Source: Roseicyclus persicicus
GTDB lineage: Bacteria; Pseudomonadota; Alphaproteobacteria; Rhodobacterales; Rhodobacteraceae
Reading direction: 5' to 3'
DNA: 64,000 nucleotides
Assembly: GCF_012395815.1 (NCBI RefSeq)
Contig: NZ_JAAZQQ010000001.1
Span: 1-64,000 of the forward strand
Shown here: positions 8,836 to 16,544 of the stretch, in pieces
How positions within the stretch are numbered: position 1 is the stretch's first letter
Layout of the letters: every line of letters begins with the position of its first letter
Position numbers and translations under genes: made by a program
Notes under the pieces: model-generated
What the model was told of the DNA's origin: nothing
Seen by the model: only the letters and a program-made list of their open reading frames with translations
The model's database searches: none

Positions 8836-9813
8836 CTAGTCGAGCCGGTCGGCGAGCCAGTGTTCGAGCAGGAAATGGGCGATCGCCCCGCGCCGGGCGG
8901 GGCGGATCTCGGGGTGCTTGCCGGCAAAGACGGTCAGGAGCTCGGCGCGCGTGACCCAGCGGGCGGCCTCCAGCTCGTTGGGGTCGACGGTGATCTCGTC
9001 GCTCAGCGCCGCGCCATGGCAGCCGATCATCAGCGAGGCGGGGAAGGGCCAGGGCTGCCCGGCGAGGTAGTCGACCTGGCCGACGCGGACGGCGGTTTCC
9101 TCGAACACCTCGCGGCGCACGGCGGCCTCGATGGTCTCGCCCGGCTCCACGAAGCCCGCCAGCAGCGAGAACATCCCATCGGGCCAGCCCGGCGAGCGGC
9201 CGAGCAGAACGCGGTCGCCGCGCGTGACCAGCATGATCACCACCGGGTCGGTGCGCGGGAAGTGATGCGCGCCGCAGGCGGGGCAGAGCCGTTGCCAACC
9301 CGCCTCGGCCACCTCGGAGGGCGCGCCGCACTTGGCGCAGTAGCCGTGGCTGCGGTGCCAGTTCCACAGCGCCCGGGCTGTCGCGGCCAGCTCGGCGTCG
9401 CGGGCATCCAGCCGGGTCATGATCCCGCGCAGCTCGCGAAAGGCGCTGCCGTCCGGCGCGGCGGGGTGGCGCTGGACGGTGGGGTCGAGAAAGGCCGCGA
9501 TCTGCGCCTCGTCCACCGGCTCGGGCGGCACCCAGCCCGAGATGTCCTGCGCAAAGACCGCCGCACCCTCGATCCGGCCGAGGAAGATCGGCGCCTCGGT
9601 CGCGGCCGACAGCACCGGGTGGCCCGCCGGCAGCCGGACCAGCCGGCACGGCCCCTCGGCCGGGTCGCCCGCCACCAGCGGCTTGCCCTGCCACAGCGCG
9701 ATCACGCCCGCGCCGCCGGCCAGCGCGGCGGCCAGCCCGTCCGAATCCCGCCGCTCCGCCGCCGACCGGTCCAGGTCCGATCCACCGAAGGTCACCTGCT
9801 CCGCGCGTCGCAT
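8836..9813 (-). CDS. nudC: NAD(+) diphosphatase / RNA-decapping Nudix hydrolase
   Basis: A 325-residue NudC. A zinc ribbon uses Cys159, Cys162, Cys177 and Cys180. The Nudix box is GFVEPGETIEAAVRREVFEE, followed by the family-specific QPWPFPASLM. NudC splits NADH/NAD into NMN and AMP, and in bacteria also removes NAD caps from RNA 5' ends. ATG at 9813 has GGAAGG upstream; longer frames to 9969 lack a site and are basic nonsense-like sequence. It is divergent from a cyclic-nucleotide phosphodiesterase-like gene, with 154 bases between the starts. Both enzymes release nucleosides or mononucleotides, which may be why they are adjacent. Confidence 0.93.
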   Translation of the reverse strand: MRRAEQVTFGGSDLDRSAAERRDSDGLAAALAGGAGVIALWQGKPLVAGDPAEGPCRLVRLPAGHPVLSAATEAPIFLGRIEGAAVFAQDISGWVPPEPVDEAQIAAFLDPTVQRHPAAPDGSAFRELRGIMTRLDARDAELAATARALWNWHRSHGYCAKCGAPSEVAEAGWQRLCPACGAHHFPRTDPVVIMLVTRGDRVLLGRSPGWPDGMFSLLAGFVEPGETIEAAVRREVFEETAVRVGQVDYLAGQPWPFPASLMIGCHGAALSDEITVDPNELEAARWVTRAELLTVFAGKHPEIRPARRGAIAHFLLEHWLADRLD

Positions 9814-9967
9814 GTTGCCGCCTTCCCGTGCATTCCCTCGCCAAGGGTATGGCCCCTTCGCCACATCCTCCGCAATGCATCCCCGAAAGGAAAATTGCTT
9901 GCAGGTGCAGAGTTTTCGCCCGCGCCCCGCCACCGCATATTTCCGCCCGGATAGCTGGGACGACGAC

Positions 9968-11872
9968 ATGACCGTGACCGGGACCGTGACGCAGGTCCCC
10001 GGGGGGATTCCCGGGGCGGAGGCGGGGATTCACCTGCGCCTGCTGGCGACGTCGGACCTGCACGCCCATCTGTTGCCCTACAACTACTATGCCGACCGGC
10101 GGGACGACGGCGTCGGGCTTGCCGGCCTTGCCGCGCTGGTCGAACAGGCCCGGGCCGAGTGCCCCAACACGCTCCTGTTCGACAACGGCGACACGCTGCA
10201 GGGCGCGCCGCTCGGCGATGCGGCCCTGTCCGACCTGATGCCGTCCGGGGCGCCGCACCCGATGATCGCGGCGATGAACGGGCTGGGCTACGACGCCGCC
10301 AGCCTCGGCAACCATGATTTCGACTACGGGCTGGAGGCGCTGGAGGCCGCGCTGGCCGGGGCGCGCTACCCGGTGGTGCTGGCCAATGTCAGGCGCGCCG
10401 GGGATGGCGGGCCGCTGGTCGCGCCCCACGTGATCCTCGACCGGGCCGTGATCGGCGCCGACGGCGCCGTGCACCGGCTGCGCATCGGCGTCACCGGGGC
10501 GACGCCGCCGCAGGTGATGCAGTGGGGCCGGACCCGGCTGGCCGGCCGGCTGGAGGTCGACCCGATCCTGCCCGCCGTCGCACGCGAGGTGGCGCTCCTG
10601 CGCGCGGCGGGCGCCGACGTGGTGGTGGTGCTGGCCCACACCGGGCTGGGCACCGACACCGCGGCGCCGGGCGACGAGAACGTGGGCCGGTGCCTTGCCG
10701 CGCTGCCGGGCGTCGACGCGGTGATCGCGGGGCACACCCACCGCGCCTTTCCGGGCGGGGGCGAGGGGCTGGTGGCGGGGCGGCCGCTGGTTCAGCCCGG
10801 CTTCTTCGGCTCGCATCTGGGCCAGATCGACCTGGAGCTGCGCGCCGGCGCGCAGGGCTGGGTGGTGCGCCGGGCCGACGCCCGCCTGCGCACAGGCGAC
10901 GAGGCCGGAGTCGAGGACCGGCGCGCGCTCCGCCGCCGCCTGCGCCGCCTGCCCGATTTCCGCGCCCAGATGGCCCGCGGCCACCGCTTGACCCGCAGCT
11001 TTTCCGCCCGCCCCATCGGCGCGACGGCGGTGCCGCTGGAGACCTACTTCAGCCTGCTGGCCCCCTGCGCTGCGACGCAGCTGATCGCCGAGGCCCAGCG
11101 TGTCGCCGTGGCGCCGCTGCTGGCCGGGCGCGACGACCTCGCGGCCCTGCCGCTCCTGTCCTGCACCACGCCGTTCAAGGCCGGCGGGCGCGGCGGCCCG
11201 GACGCCTACACCGACATTCCCGCCGGGCCGCTGCGGCTGCGGCACGCCGCCGATCTCTACCCCTACGCCAACGGGCTCGCGCTGGTGCGGGCCACCGGCG
11301 CGCAGCTCCGCGAGTGGCTGGAGCGCAGCGCCTCGGCCTTCCTGCAGGTCGTGCCGGGTGGCGACGGTTCGGGGCAGCCGCAGCCGATGCTCGACCACGG
11401 CTTTGCCAGCTACAACTTCGACATCTTCGACGGGCTCACCTACGAGATCGACCTGTCCCGCCCGGCCCGCACCAACGCCGAGGGCGACGAGGTCCGCGAT
11501 GGCCCCGGCCGCATCCGCAACCTGCGGCTCGACGGCGGCGGCCCCGTCCGGGACGAGGCCGAGTTCCTGGTCGTCACCAACACCTACCGCGCCGCCGGCG
11601 GCGGGCATTTCCCCGTCGCCGCGGCCTGCGCGCCGGTCTGCACCCTGCCCGACCCGGTGCGCGACCTGCTGGTGGCCCATGTCGCCGCCCGGCCCGGCCC
11701 GCTGGCGCCCCGGCCGCGGCCCAGCTGGTCCTTCACGCCCCTCGGCGGCACCGCCGTGGTCTACGAGACCGGCCCCGGCGCGCTGGCCCATGGCGACCGG
11801 GCGGCGGCGCTGGGACTCGCCCCTGACGGGATCGGCGCGGCCGGATTCGCCCGATACCTGCTGCGCCTCTAG
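9968..11872 (+). CDS. CpdB-like 2',3'-cyclic-nucleotide 2'-phosphodiesterase/3'-nucleotidase
   Basis: A 634-residue two-domain enzyme. The N-terminal metallophosphatase has LATSDLHAHL, FDNGDTLQGAPLGD, SLGNHDFDYG, VLAHTGLG and AVIAGHTHRAF, all metal ligands present. The C-terminal substrate domain has DLYPYANGLALVRATGAQL and NFDIFDGLTYEIDLSRPAR, the latter typical of CpdB rather than UshA. CpdB is normally periplasmic and hydrolyses 2',3'-cNMP and 3'-NMP from RNA breakdown. Here the protein from ATG 9968 begins MTVTGTVTQVPGGIPG and shows no Sec or Tat signal, and no better start is visible upstream, so it is predicted to be cytoplasmic. It stands alone before an ABC operon. Confidence 0.87.
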   Translation: MTVTGTVTQVPGGIPGAEAGIHLRLLATSDLHAHLLPYNYYADRRDDGVGLAGLAALVEQARAECPNTLLFDNGDTLQGAPLGDAALSDLMPSGAPHPMIAAMNGLGYDAASLGNHDFDYGLEALEAALAGARYPVVLANVRRAGDGGPLVAPHVILDRAVIGADGAVHRLRIGVTGATPPQVMQWGRTRLAGRLEVDPILPAVAREVALLRAAGADVVVVLAHTGLGTDTAAPGDENVGRCLAALPGVDAVIAGHTHRAFPGGGEGLVAGRPLVQPGFFGSHLGQIDLELRAGAQGWVVRRADARLRTGDEAGVEDRRALRRRLRRLPDFRAQMARGHRLTRSFSARPIGATAVPLETYFSLLAPCAATQLIAEAQRVAVAPLLAGRDDLAALPLLSCTTPFKAGGRGGPDAYTDIPAGPLRLRHAADLYPYANGLALVRATGAQLREWLERSASAFLQVVPGGDGSGQPQPMLDHGFASYNFDIFDGLTYEIDLSRPARTNAEGDEVRDGPGRIRNLRLDGGGPVRDEAEFLVVTNTYRAAGGGHFPVAAACAPVCTLPDPVRDLLVAHVAARPGPLAPRPRPSWSFTPLGGTAVVYETGPGALAHGDRAAALGLAPDGIGAAGFARYLLRL

Positions 11873-12043
11873 GCGGCCGGCTGGTCAATGCCGAAAAATC
11901 GGGCATACTGAGACCTGCCTGTGCAGGAACTGCCCAGATGCCCGTTTCGCAGGCAGTTGCCCCGTTGACGCGGGCGGGCCGCGCCGATCAGGTAACCGCG
12001 TTTGTGCCCCCAAAAGGCGCTGCCAAGCCGAAGGAGAGACCGC
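11873..12043 (+). promoter_or_regulatory. Leader region of the ABC importer operon
   Basis: This 171-base gap should hold the promoter of the ABC operon. It contains a small hairpin ATGCC...GGCAT (11896-11914) and a 7-base inverted repeat CTGCCTG...CAGGCAG enclosing about 30 bases (about 11918-11956). A TTGACG (about 11964-11969) could be a -35. I do not recognise a known riboswitch here; no thi-box or cobalamin-box is evident. The ribosome-binding site AAGGAG at 12031-12036 decides the TTG start of the next gene. Confidence 0.35.
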
Positions 12044-13060
12044 TTGCTCACCCGTGCCATTCCCACCCTCGCCGCCACGCTGATCGCGGCGACCCCGCTC
12101 GCCGCCCAGGACATCGACATCAACTTCGCCCTCGACTGGCGCTTCGAGGGGCCGTCGGCGCCCTACTTCCTGGCCATCGACAACGGCTACTTCGCCGAAG
12201 AGGGGCTGAACGTGTCGGTCACCGCCGGCGAAGGCTCGCTCGATGCCATCCCGAAGGTCGCCTCGGGCGCCTTCCCGCTGGGCTTTGCCGACATCAACAG
12301 CCTGATCCGCTTCCTCGACCAGAACCCCGGCGCGCCGGTGACGGCCGTGATGATGACCTATGACAGCCCGCCCTTCGCCATCGTGGGCCGCGTCAGCCAG
12401 GGCATCTCGGGCATCGAGGATCTCGAGGGTTCCACCCTCGGCGCACCGCCGCCGGATGGTGCCTGGGCGCAGTTCCCGATCCTCGCTGCGGTGAACGACA
12501 TCGACGTGTCGACCATCACGGTCGAGCCCGTCGGCTTCCCGACCCGCGAGCCGATGCTGGCCGAGGGCAACGTGGACGCGGTGACCGGCTTCAACTTCTC
12601 GTCCTACCTGTCGCTCGCCCGCCTCGGCATCCCCGAGGAGGACATCACCACGATCATGTTCTCCGATCACGGCGTGGCGCTCTACGGCAACGCGGTGATC
12701 GTGAACACCGCCTTCGCCGCCGAGAACCCCGAGGCCGTGACCGGCGCCCTGCGCGCCATCGCGCGCGGCTGGTCGGCCGCCATCGCGGACCCGGCCGCCG
12801 GTGCCGCCGCCGTCATCGCCCGCAACCCCGCCGGCGACGTCGAGCTGGAGACCCGCCGCCTGCAGCTGGCGATCGAGGGCAACGTGCTGACCGACTACGT
12901 GGTCGCCAACGGCATGGGCAACATCGACCCCGACCGCATGGCCACCGCCATCGAGCAGCTGCGCCTGACCTACGAGTTCCAGAACGAGCCGGACGCCTCG
13001 CTGTACTTCACCGACGCCTACCTGCCCGAGGCCGAGGTGCGGATGATCGCGCCGCAGTGA
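12044..13060 (+). CDS. ABC transporter periplasmic substrate-binding protein (NMT1/SsuA-like)
   Basis: A 338-residue binding protein of the NMT1/THI5-like class (importers for nitrate, sulfonates, taurine or pyrimidine precursors). A signal peptide LTRAIPTLAATLIAATPLAAQ is followed by the mature start DIDINFALDWRFEG. YFLAIDNGYFAEEGLNV is the characteristic first-lobe motif. I choose TTG at 12044 because AAGGAG sits 7 bases before it and because starting at 12002 would put charged residues ahead of the signal. It is the first gene of an operon with an ATPase and a permease. The ligand is not evident: no enzyme gene of a known pathway is adjacent. Confidence 0.87.
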   Translation: MLTRAIPTLAATLIAATPLAAQDIDINFALDWRFEGPSAPYFLAIDNGYFAEEGLNVSVTAGEGSLDAIPKVASGAFPLGFADINSLIRFLDQNPGAPVTAVMMTYDSPPFAIVGRVSQGISGIEDLEGSTLGAPPPDGAWAQFPILAAVNDIDVSTITVEPVGFPTREPMLAEGNVDAVTGFNFSSYLSLARLGIPEEDITTIMFSDHGVALYGNAVIVNTAFAAENPEAVTGALRAIARGWSAAIADPAAGAAAVIARNPAGDVELETRRLQLAIEGNVLTDYVVANGMGNIDPDRMATAIEQLRLTYEFQNEPDASLYFTDAYLPEAEVRMIAPQ

Positions 13061-13082
13061 CGCGGCACTGACACCAGACCAC

Positions 13083-13114
13083 CGCCCGGGACCCGGTCAA
13101 CGCGGCCCCGGGCG
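13083..13114 (+). terminator. Intercistronic stem-loop between binding protein and ATPase genes
   Basis: A perfect 8-base inverted repeat, CGCCCGGG (13083-13090) and CCCGGGCG (13107-13114), is followed by TTT. Similar hairpins after binding-protein genes are known to stop part of the transcripts or protect the upstream mRNA, giving more binding protein than transporter. The T run is too short for a full terminator, so partial attenuation or 3'-end protection is the better reading. Confidence 0.65.
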
Positions 13115-13134
13115 TTTGCCTGCAAAGGACGGCC

Positions 13135-13971
13135 ATGGCGAGTTCCCCCTACATGATCGAACTGCGGGAGGTGACGCACGCCTACCGCACCAAGGCCGGG
13201 CCGCTGCCGGTGCTCGACAGCCTGTCGATCAAGATCCCCGAGAACAGCTTTGCCGCCGTGGTCGGTCCGTCCGGTTGCGGCAAGTCCACCCTGACGCGGC
13301 TGGTGTCGGGGCTGATGAAGCCGAACGAGGGGCAGGTCTGGCTGCATTCGCAGCTGGTGACCTCGCCGCGTCCCACCGTGGGCATGGCGTTCCAGAACCC
13401 CGTGCTGCTGGAATGGCGCACGATCCTGCAGAACGTGCTCCTGCCGATGGAGATCGTAAGGTCGCCCATGTCCCGGGCCGAGGCCGAGGCGCGCGCGCGT
13501 CACCTGCTGGAGCTGGTGGGCCTCAAGGGCTTCGAGGACAAGCGCCCGTCCGAGCTGTCCGGCGGGATGCGCCAGCGCGCGAGCCTGTGCCGCTCGATCA
13601 TCCACAAGCCCGACGTGCTGATCCTCGACGAGCCCTTCGGCGCGCTCGACGCCTTCACCCGCGAGGACCTGTGGTGCACCATGCACGACCTGCGCGAGGA
13701 GGAGCCGTTCACCTGCCTCCTCATCACCCATGACCTGCGGGAATCGGTGTTCCTCGCCGACCAGGTGATCGTGCTGTCGGGCCGCCCGGCCCACGCGCAA
13801 TACGTGCTCGAGGTCGACCTGCCCGGCAAGCGGTCGCTCGACGATCTCTATTCCCCCAGGGCGGTCGAGATGCTGGCCATCCTGCGCCACCAGATCCAGG
13901 TCGCCCAGGGCCGCGCGACGGACGCGGACGCGCCCCTCGACGGCCACCCGGCGGCGGAGGCCCACGCATGA
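13135..13971 (+). CDS. ABC transporter ATP-binding protein (nitrate/sulfonate/taurine type)
   Basis: A 278-residue cytoplasmic ATPase. Walker A is GPSGCGKST, the Q-loop region is MAFQNPVLLEWRTI, the ABC signature is LSGGMRQRASLCRSI, Walker B is DVLILDEPFGALD, and the H-loop is LLITHDLRESV. The order and the EWRTI Q-loop are typical of SsuB/TauB-like ATPases. ATG at 13135 follows AAAGGA. Its stop overlaps the permease start by ATGA. It powers the importer whose binding protein lies 74 bases upstream. Confidence 0.92.
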   Translation: MASSPYMIELREVTHAYRTKAGPLPVLDSLSIKIPENSFAAVVGPSGCGKSTLTRLVSGLMKPNEGQVWLHSQLVTSPRPTVGMAFQNPVLLEWRTILQNVLLPMEIVRSPMSRAEAEARARHLLELVGLKGFEDKRPSELSGGMRQRASLCRSIIHKPDVLILDEPFGALDAFTREDLWCTMHDLREEEPFTCLLITHDLRESVFLADQVIVLSGRPAHAQYVLEVDLPGKRSLDDLYSPRAVEMLAILRHQIQVAQGRATDADAPLDGHPAAEAHA

Positions 13972-14735
13972 GCGACACGCTGCGCAAGATCCTCGCGCCC
14001 ACGATCTTCATCGTCGGCATCCTGGCGCTGTGGGAATGGGCGGTCTGGTACAACCAGCTTCCCGACTACCGCATGGCCAGCCCCTCGGACCTGATCCCGC
14101 GCTACATCCGGTTCTGGGACCTGTTCCTGATCAAGTCCTGGGAAACGCTGTGGCGCACCGTGGCGGGCCTCGGGCTTGCCGTCGTCTTCGGCACGCTGAT
14201 CGGCATGATCATGGGCTTTTCCCGCTTCGCGCGCGAGGGGCTCTATCCCATTCTCGTCGGCTTCAACGCCATCCCCAAGGCGACCGTGGTGCCCATCGTG
14301 GCGCTGATGTTCGTGGGCCAGCACGATTTCAACACCGTGCTGATCGCCTTCCTGATCTCGTTCTTCCCCATCGCGGTGTCGGTCTCGATCGGCCTGTCGA
14401 CGCTGGAACCCGAATACCGCGACATCCTGCGGAGCCTCGGGGCGTCGAACTTCACCATCTTCTGGAAGATCGCGCTGCCCAAGACCCTGCCCGAATTCTT
14501 CGGCGCCCTGAAGGTCGCGGTCACGCTGGCCTTCATCGGCACGAACCTGATGGAGATCGTCTCGCCCCATGGCCGAGGTCTGGGCGACCTGTTCGATTCG
14601 GGCCGGATCAGCGCGGACTACCCGCTGATGTTTGCGGTGCTGTTCGCGCTGGCGGCGCTGGGCATCCTGCTGTTCTACGCCATCGTGTTCCTCGAGCGCA
14701 TCTTCGCCGGCTGGGCCGAGCGCAGCCCGGGCTGA
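13968..14735 (+). CDS. ABC transporter permease (SsuC/TauC type)
   Basis: A 255-residue inner-membrane permease with about six helices, from ILAPTIFIVGILALWEWAVW to LAALGILLFYAIVFLERI. The cytoplasmic EAA loop that contacts the ATPase is EYRDILRSLGASNFTIFWKI. It forms the channel with the preceding gene and completes a three-gene importer. The start overlaps the ATPase stop (ATGA). Its TGA abuts the stop of the convergent Hint-domain gene in a TGATCA palindrome, leaving no room for an intrinsic terminator between them. Confidence 0.91.
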   Translation: MSDTLRKILAPTIFIVGILALWEWAVWYNQLPDYRMASPSDLIPRYIRFWDLFLIKSWETLWRTVAGLGLAVVFGTLIGMIMGFSRFAREGLYPILVGFNAIPKATVVPIVALMFVGQHDFNTVLIAFLISFFPIAVSVSIGLSTLEPEYRDILRSLGASNFTIFWKIALPKTLPEFFGALKVAVTLAFIGTNLMEIVSPHGRGLGDLFDSGRISADYPLMFAVLFALAALGILLFYAIVFLERIFAGWAERSPG

Positions 14736-15680
14736 TCACCGCCCGGTGCGCTGCAGCACGCGGGTTTCCTTGCCCGTCAACGACCGCCGGGCGAGGGACG
14801 CGCCCGCCGGAATGCCATCGGCGAAAAGCTCGGGGAAGATGGCCTCGATCTCGGCGCGCTGCTGCGCGCTCAGCGTGCCGAGCGCGACATGGCCGGGATG
14901 CAGCGTCTCGCTCATCAGGCCCGAGGTGTAGACGATCTCGTGGTCGTCACACAGGATGTGCGCATAGGTCACGAAGCGGGCCGAGCGGTCGCGCGTGATC
15001 GTGCGGTCGTTCACCAGCCACAGCGCCGGGGCCAGCGCCTCGGACACGCCGAAGAGCAACTCGGCCATCGCGTCCGCCACCAGGATCCGGTGCCACGGCG
15101 ATACCCGGATATCGACGCTGGGCCGGCCCGGCCCGAAGGCATCGGCGTGGATCGTCACGGGCGCCAGCGCCTCGGTCGCGGCGACGGTCCGCTGCCCGGC
15201 CCACCGCACCGTCGACCAGCCGTGGTCGCGCGTCAGCACGCGGTCGCCCGGTTTCAGGTCGCTGACGGCGCGCGCGCCTTGGTCGGTCATGATCTCGGTC
15301 GAGGCCTCGAAACAGATCACCAGTCCGCCGTCGAGAAAGATGTTGCCCGAGAGCCGCCCGGCGGAGGTCGGGGAATCGGTGAAGAAGATGTACTGCACGG
15401 TGCCGACCTCGATCACCGCGAAGAACGGCGGGTCGTCGGCCGAGAATTCGTCGAAGTCCTTGAAGAAGTTGTTGTTGCTCTTGGGCGAGACGAGGCCCGC
15501 ATCCAGCACGCTGAAACTCGTGAAGGTGGTGCCGCCGTCCAGGCTGACCGTCGTCGCGGCGCCCAGGTTGGCGCTGTCGAACACCAGGGTGCTTTCGCCC
15601 AGGTTCTGGGCTGGCATGAACCGCGACGGGCCGCCCGGGCCGAGCATACCCCTTGCTGCATTGAACGTGACCGATGTCAT
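14736..15680 (-). CDS. Hint (Hedgehog/intein) domain-containing protein
   Basis: A 314-residue protein. The first 120 or so residues are Ser/Thr/Asp-rich with a beta-strand look (TLVFDSANLGAATTVSLDGG) and no signal peptide, as in type I secreted Rhodobacteraceae proteins. Residues about 128-270 are a Hint_2 domain: VICFEASTEIMTDQG with the key Cys at the splice position, DLKPGDRVLTRDHGW, VSPWHRILV, and TYAHILCDDHEIVYTSGL. Hint domains of this bacterial type may self-cleave; the partner is unknown. No secretion ATPase is nearby. It is convergent with the ABC permease and stands alone as a transcription unit. Confidence 0.86.
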   Translation of the reverse strand: MTSVTFNAARGMLGPGGPSRFMPAQNLGESTLVFDSANLGAATTVSLDGGTTFTSFSVLDAGLVSPKSNNNFFKDFDEFSADDPPFFAVIEVGTVQYIFFTDSPTSAGRLSGNIFLDGGLVICFEASTEIMTDQGARAVSDLKPGDRVLTRDHGWSTVRWAGQRTVAATEALAPVTIHADAFGPGRPSVDIRVSPWHRILVADAMAELLFGVSEALAPALWLVNDRTITRDRSARFVTYAHILCDDHEIVYTSGLMSETLHPGHVALGTLSAQQRAEIEAIFPELFADGIPAGASLARRSLTGKETRVLQRTGR

Positions 15681-15867
15681 GGCTGGAAAACCCCTTGCTG
15701 CGGGGGCGTCTTAGCATCCCGGCGGGTGCAAACGAAGTGCGCCGTTCGCGCGTGCCGCCTGAAAACGGCTTGATAGGGAAAACCCATGATCAAACCGGGG
15801 CGATGGCGGGGGTGTCGCGGCGGTGGTCGCGCCGCCTTGCGCCCGGCGCCCGGATTTCCTATGTGAC

Positions 15868-15968
15868 GTGTCGAGAGGTTGGCGCGGGCAGGCGCCTCGC
15901 CAACCTGGTCAGGTCCGGAAGGAAGCAGCCACAACGAGCCCCGCTTGGGTCGATGTCCAGCCTCTCAC
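15868..15968 (+). ncRNA. ffs: Signal recognition particle RNA (small bacterial type)
   Basis: The invariant SRP RNA loop GGTCAGGTCCGGAAGGAAGC and the following AGCC are present at about 15907-15930. The ends pair: GAGAGGTTGG (15873-15882) with CCAGCCTCTC (15957-15966), with one G-U pair. Size, about 100 nt, fits the 4.5S-type RNA that works with Ffh and FtsY. It lies upstream of dnaX-ybaB-recR, a frequent alphaproteobacterial order. Exact ends are estimated from the pairing. Confidence 0.93.
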
Positions 15969-15974
15969 CCCAGT

Positions 15975-15997
15975 GTATCGCGCCACAGGCGCGATAC
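15975..15997 (+). terminator. Hairpin just after the SRP RNA
   Basis: GTATCGCGCC (15975-15984) and GGCGCGATAC (15988-15997) form a perfect 10-bp stem with a 3-base loop, six bases after the last paired base of the SRP RNA. There is no T tract. It may end transcription with help, or set the RNA 3' end for processing. Confidence 0.6.
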
Positions 15998-16010
15998 GCG
16001 TTGCCCGACA

Positions 16011-16034
16011 GGGTCGTTTCCCGGAAACGATCCC
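16011..16034 (+). terminator. Second hairpin downstream of the SRP RNA
   Basis: TCGTTTC (16014-16020) pairs with GAAACGA (16024-16030) around a 3-base loop, and flanking GGG/CCC can extend the stem with a bulge. It follows the first hairpin by 13 bases and lies 31 bases before the end of the convergent membrane-protein gene, so it could serve both strands. Confidence 0.45.
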
Positions 16035-16064
16035 GAACGGGTCCGCCTCCCTGCAGCCGCCTCG

Positions 16065-16433
16065 CTACCCGCCCGACGGCGGCATCGCCGGTGACACCAC
16101 GCTGTCCAGCGACGTGACCAGCAGGAAGTTCAGGAAGATGCTCAGCACCACCGCCAGCCCGAAATAGGCCGTCGCCGCCTCGAGCAGCACCCGCCGCCGC
16201 GCCGGCATCCCGTGGCGCTGCCACTGCCACAGCAGGATGCCCGCGATCGCCGCCGGGATGTGCAGCGCGCCGAACCCCGCCACCAGCCCCGGCCCAAGCG
16301 CCGCGATCAGGCCCCGCAGGCCGCCGGGCCAGACCACGCCGCCGACCCAGAAGGCCAGCGCCGAAGCCGCCATCGCCCAGAAAAAGCCCGTCATCGCGCG
16401 CACCAGCACCGGGTTCGGGGTGTGTTCCGACAT
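16065..16433 (-). CDS. Small membrane protein of unknown function
   Basis: A 122-residue protein with three to four hydrophobic segments: FFWAMAASALAFWVGGVVW, ALGPGLVAGFGALHIPAAIAGILLW, and AYFGLAVVLSIFLNFLLV. A short basic loop RHGMPARRRV lies between the second and third. ATG at 16433 is preceded by GGAGGCAGG, a good ribosome-binding site. I do not recognise the family. It is divergent from dnaX with 111 bases between the starts, and convergent with the SRP RNA. Confidence 0.72.
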   Translation of the reverse strand: MSEHTPNPVLVRAMTGFFWAMAASALAFWVGGVVWPGGLRGLIAALGPGLVAGFGALHIPAAIAGILLWQWQRHGMPARRRVLLEAATAYFGLAVVLSIFLNFLLVTSLDSVVSPAMPPSGG

Positions 16434-16544
16434 GTCCTGCCTCCGCCGTTCCGGTCCACAGCTAGCACGCCGCGCGCCCGCTTCACCATGGACCTTGGCG
16501 CCCGGCTTCTCTAGGTTCACCCCCGACCACCCGACCGAGGCGAC

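Noticed and set aside
9899-9910. A 12-mer shared (inverted) between the nudC/CpdB gap and the mcd promoter, CTGCACCTGCAA
   Set aside because: Many chance 12-base matches are expected in 64 kb of GC-rich DNA. Only the close pair upstream of mcd was kept as a finding.
7973-11791. A 1272-codon open frame on the minus strand, with others of 750-1105 codons at 3297, 33498, 48627 and 51941
   Set aside because: They lie antisense to well-supported genes, have His/Arg/Gly-rich low-complexity translations and no motifs. Long shadow frames are expected at this GC content.
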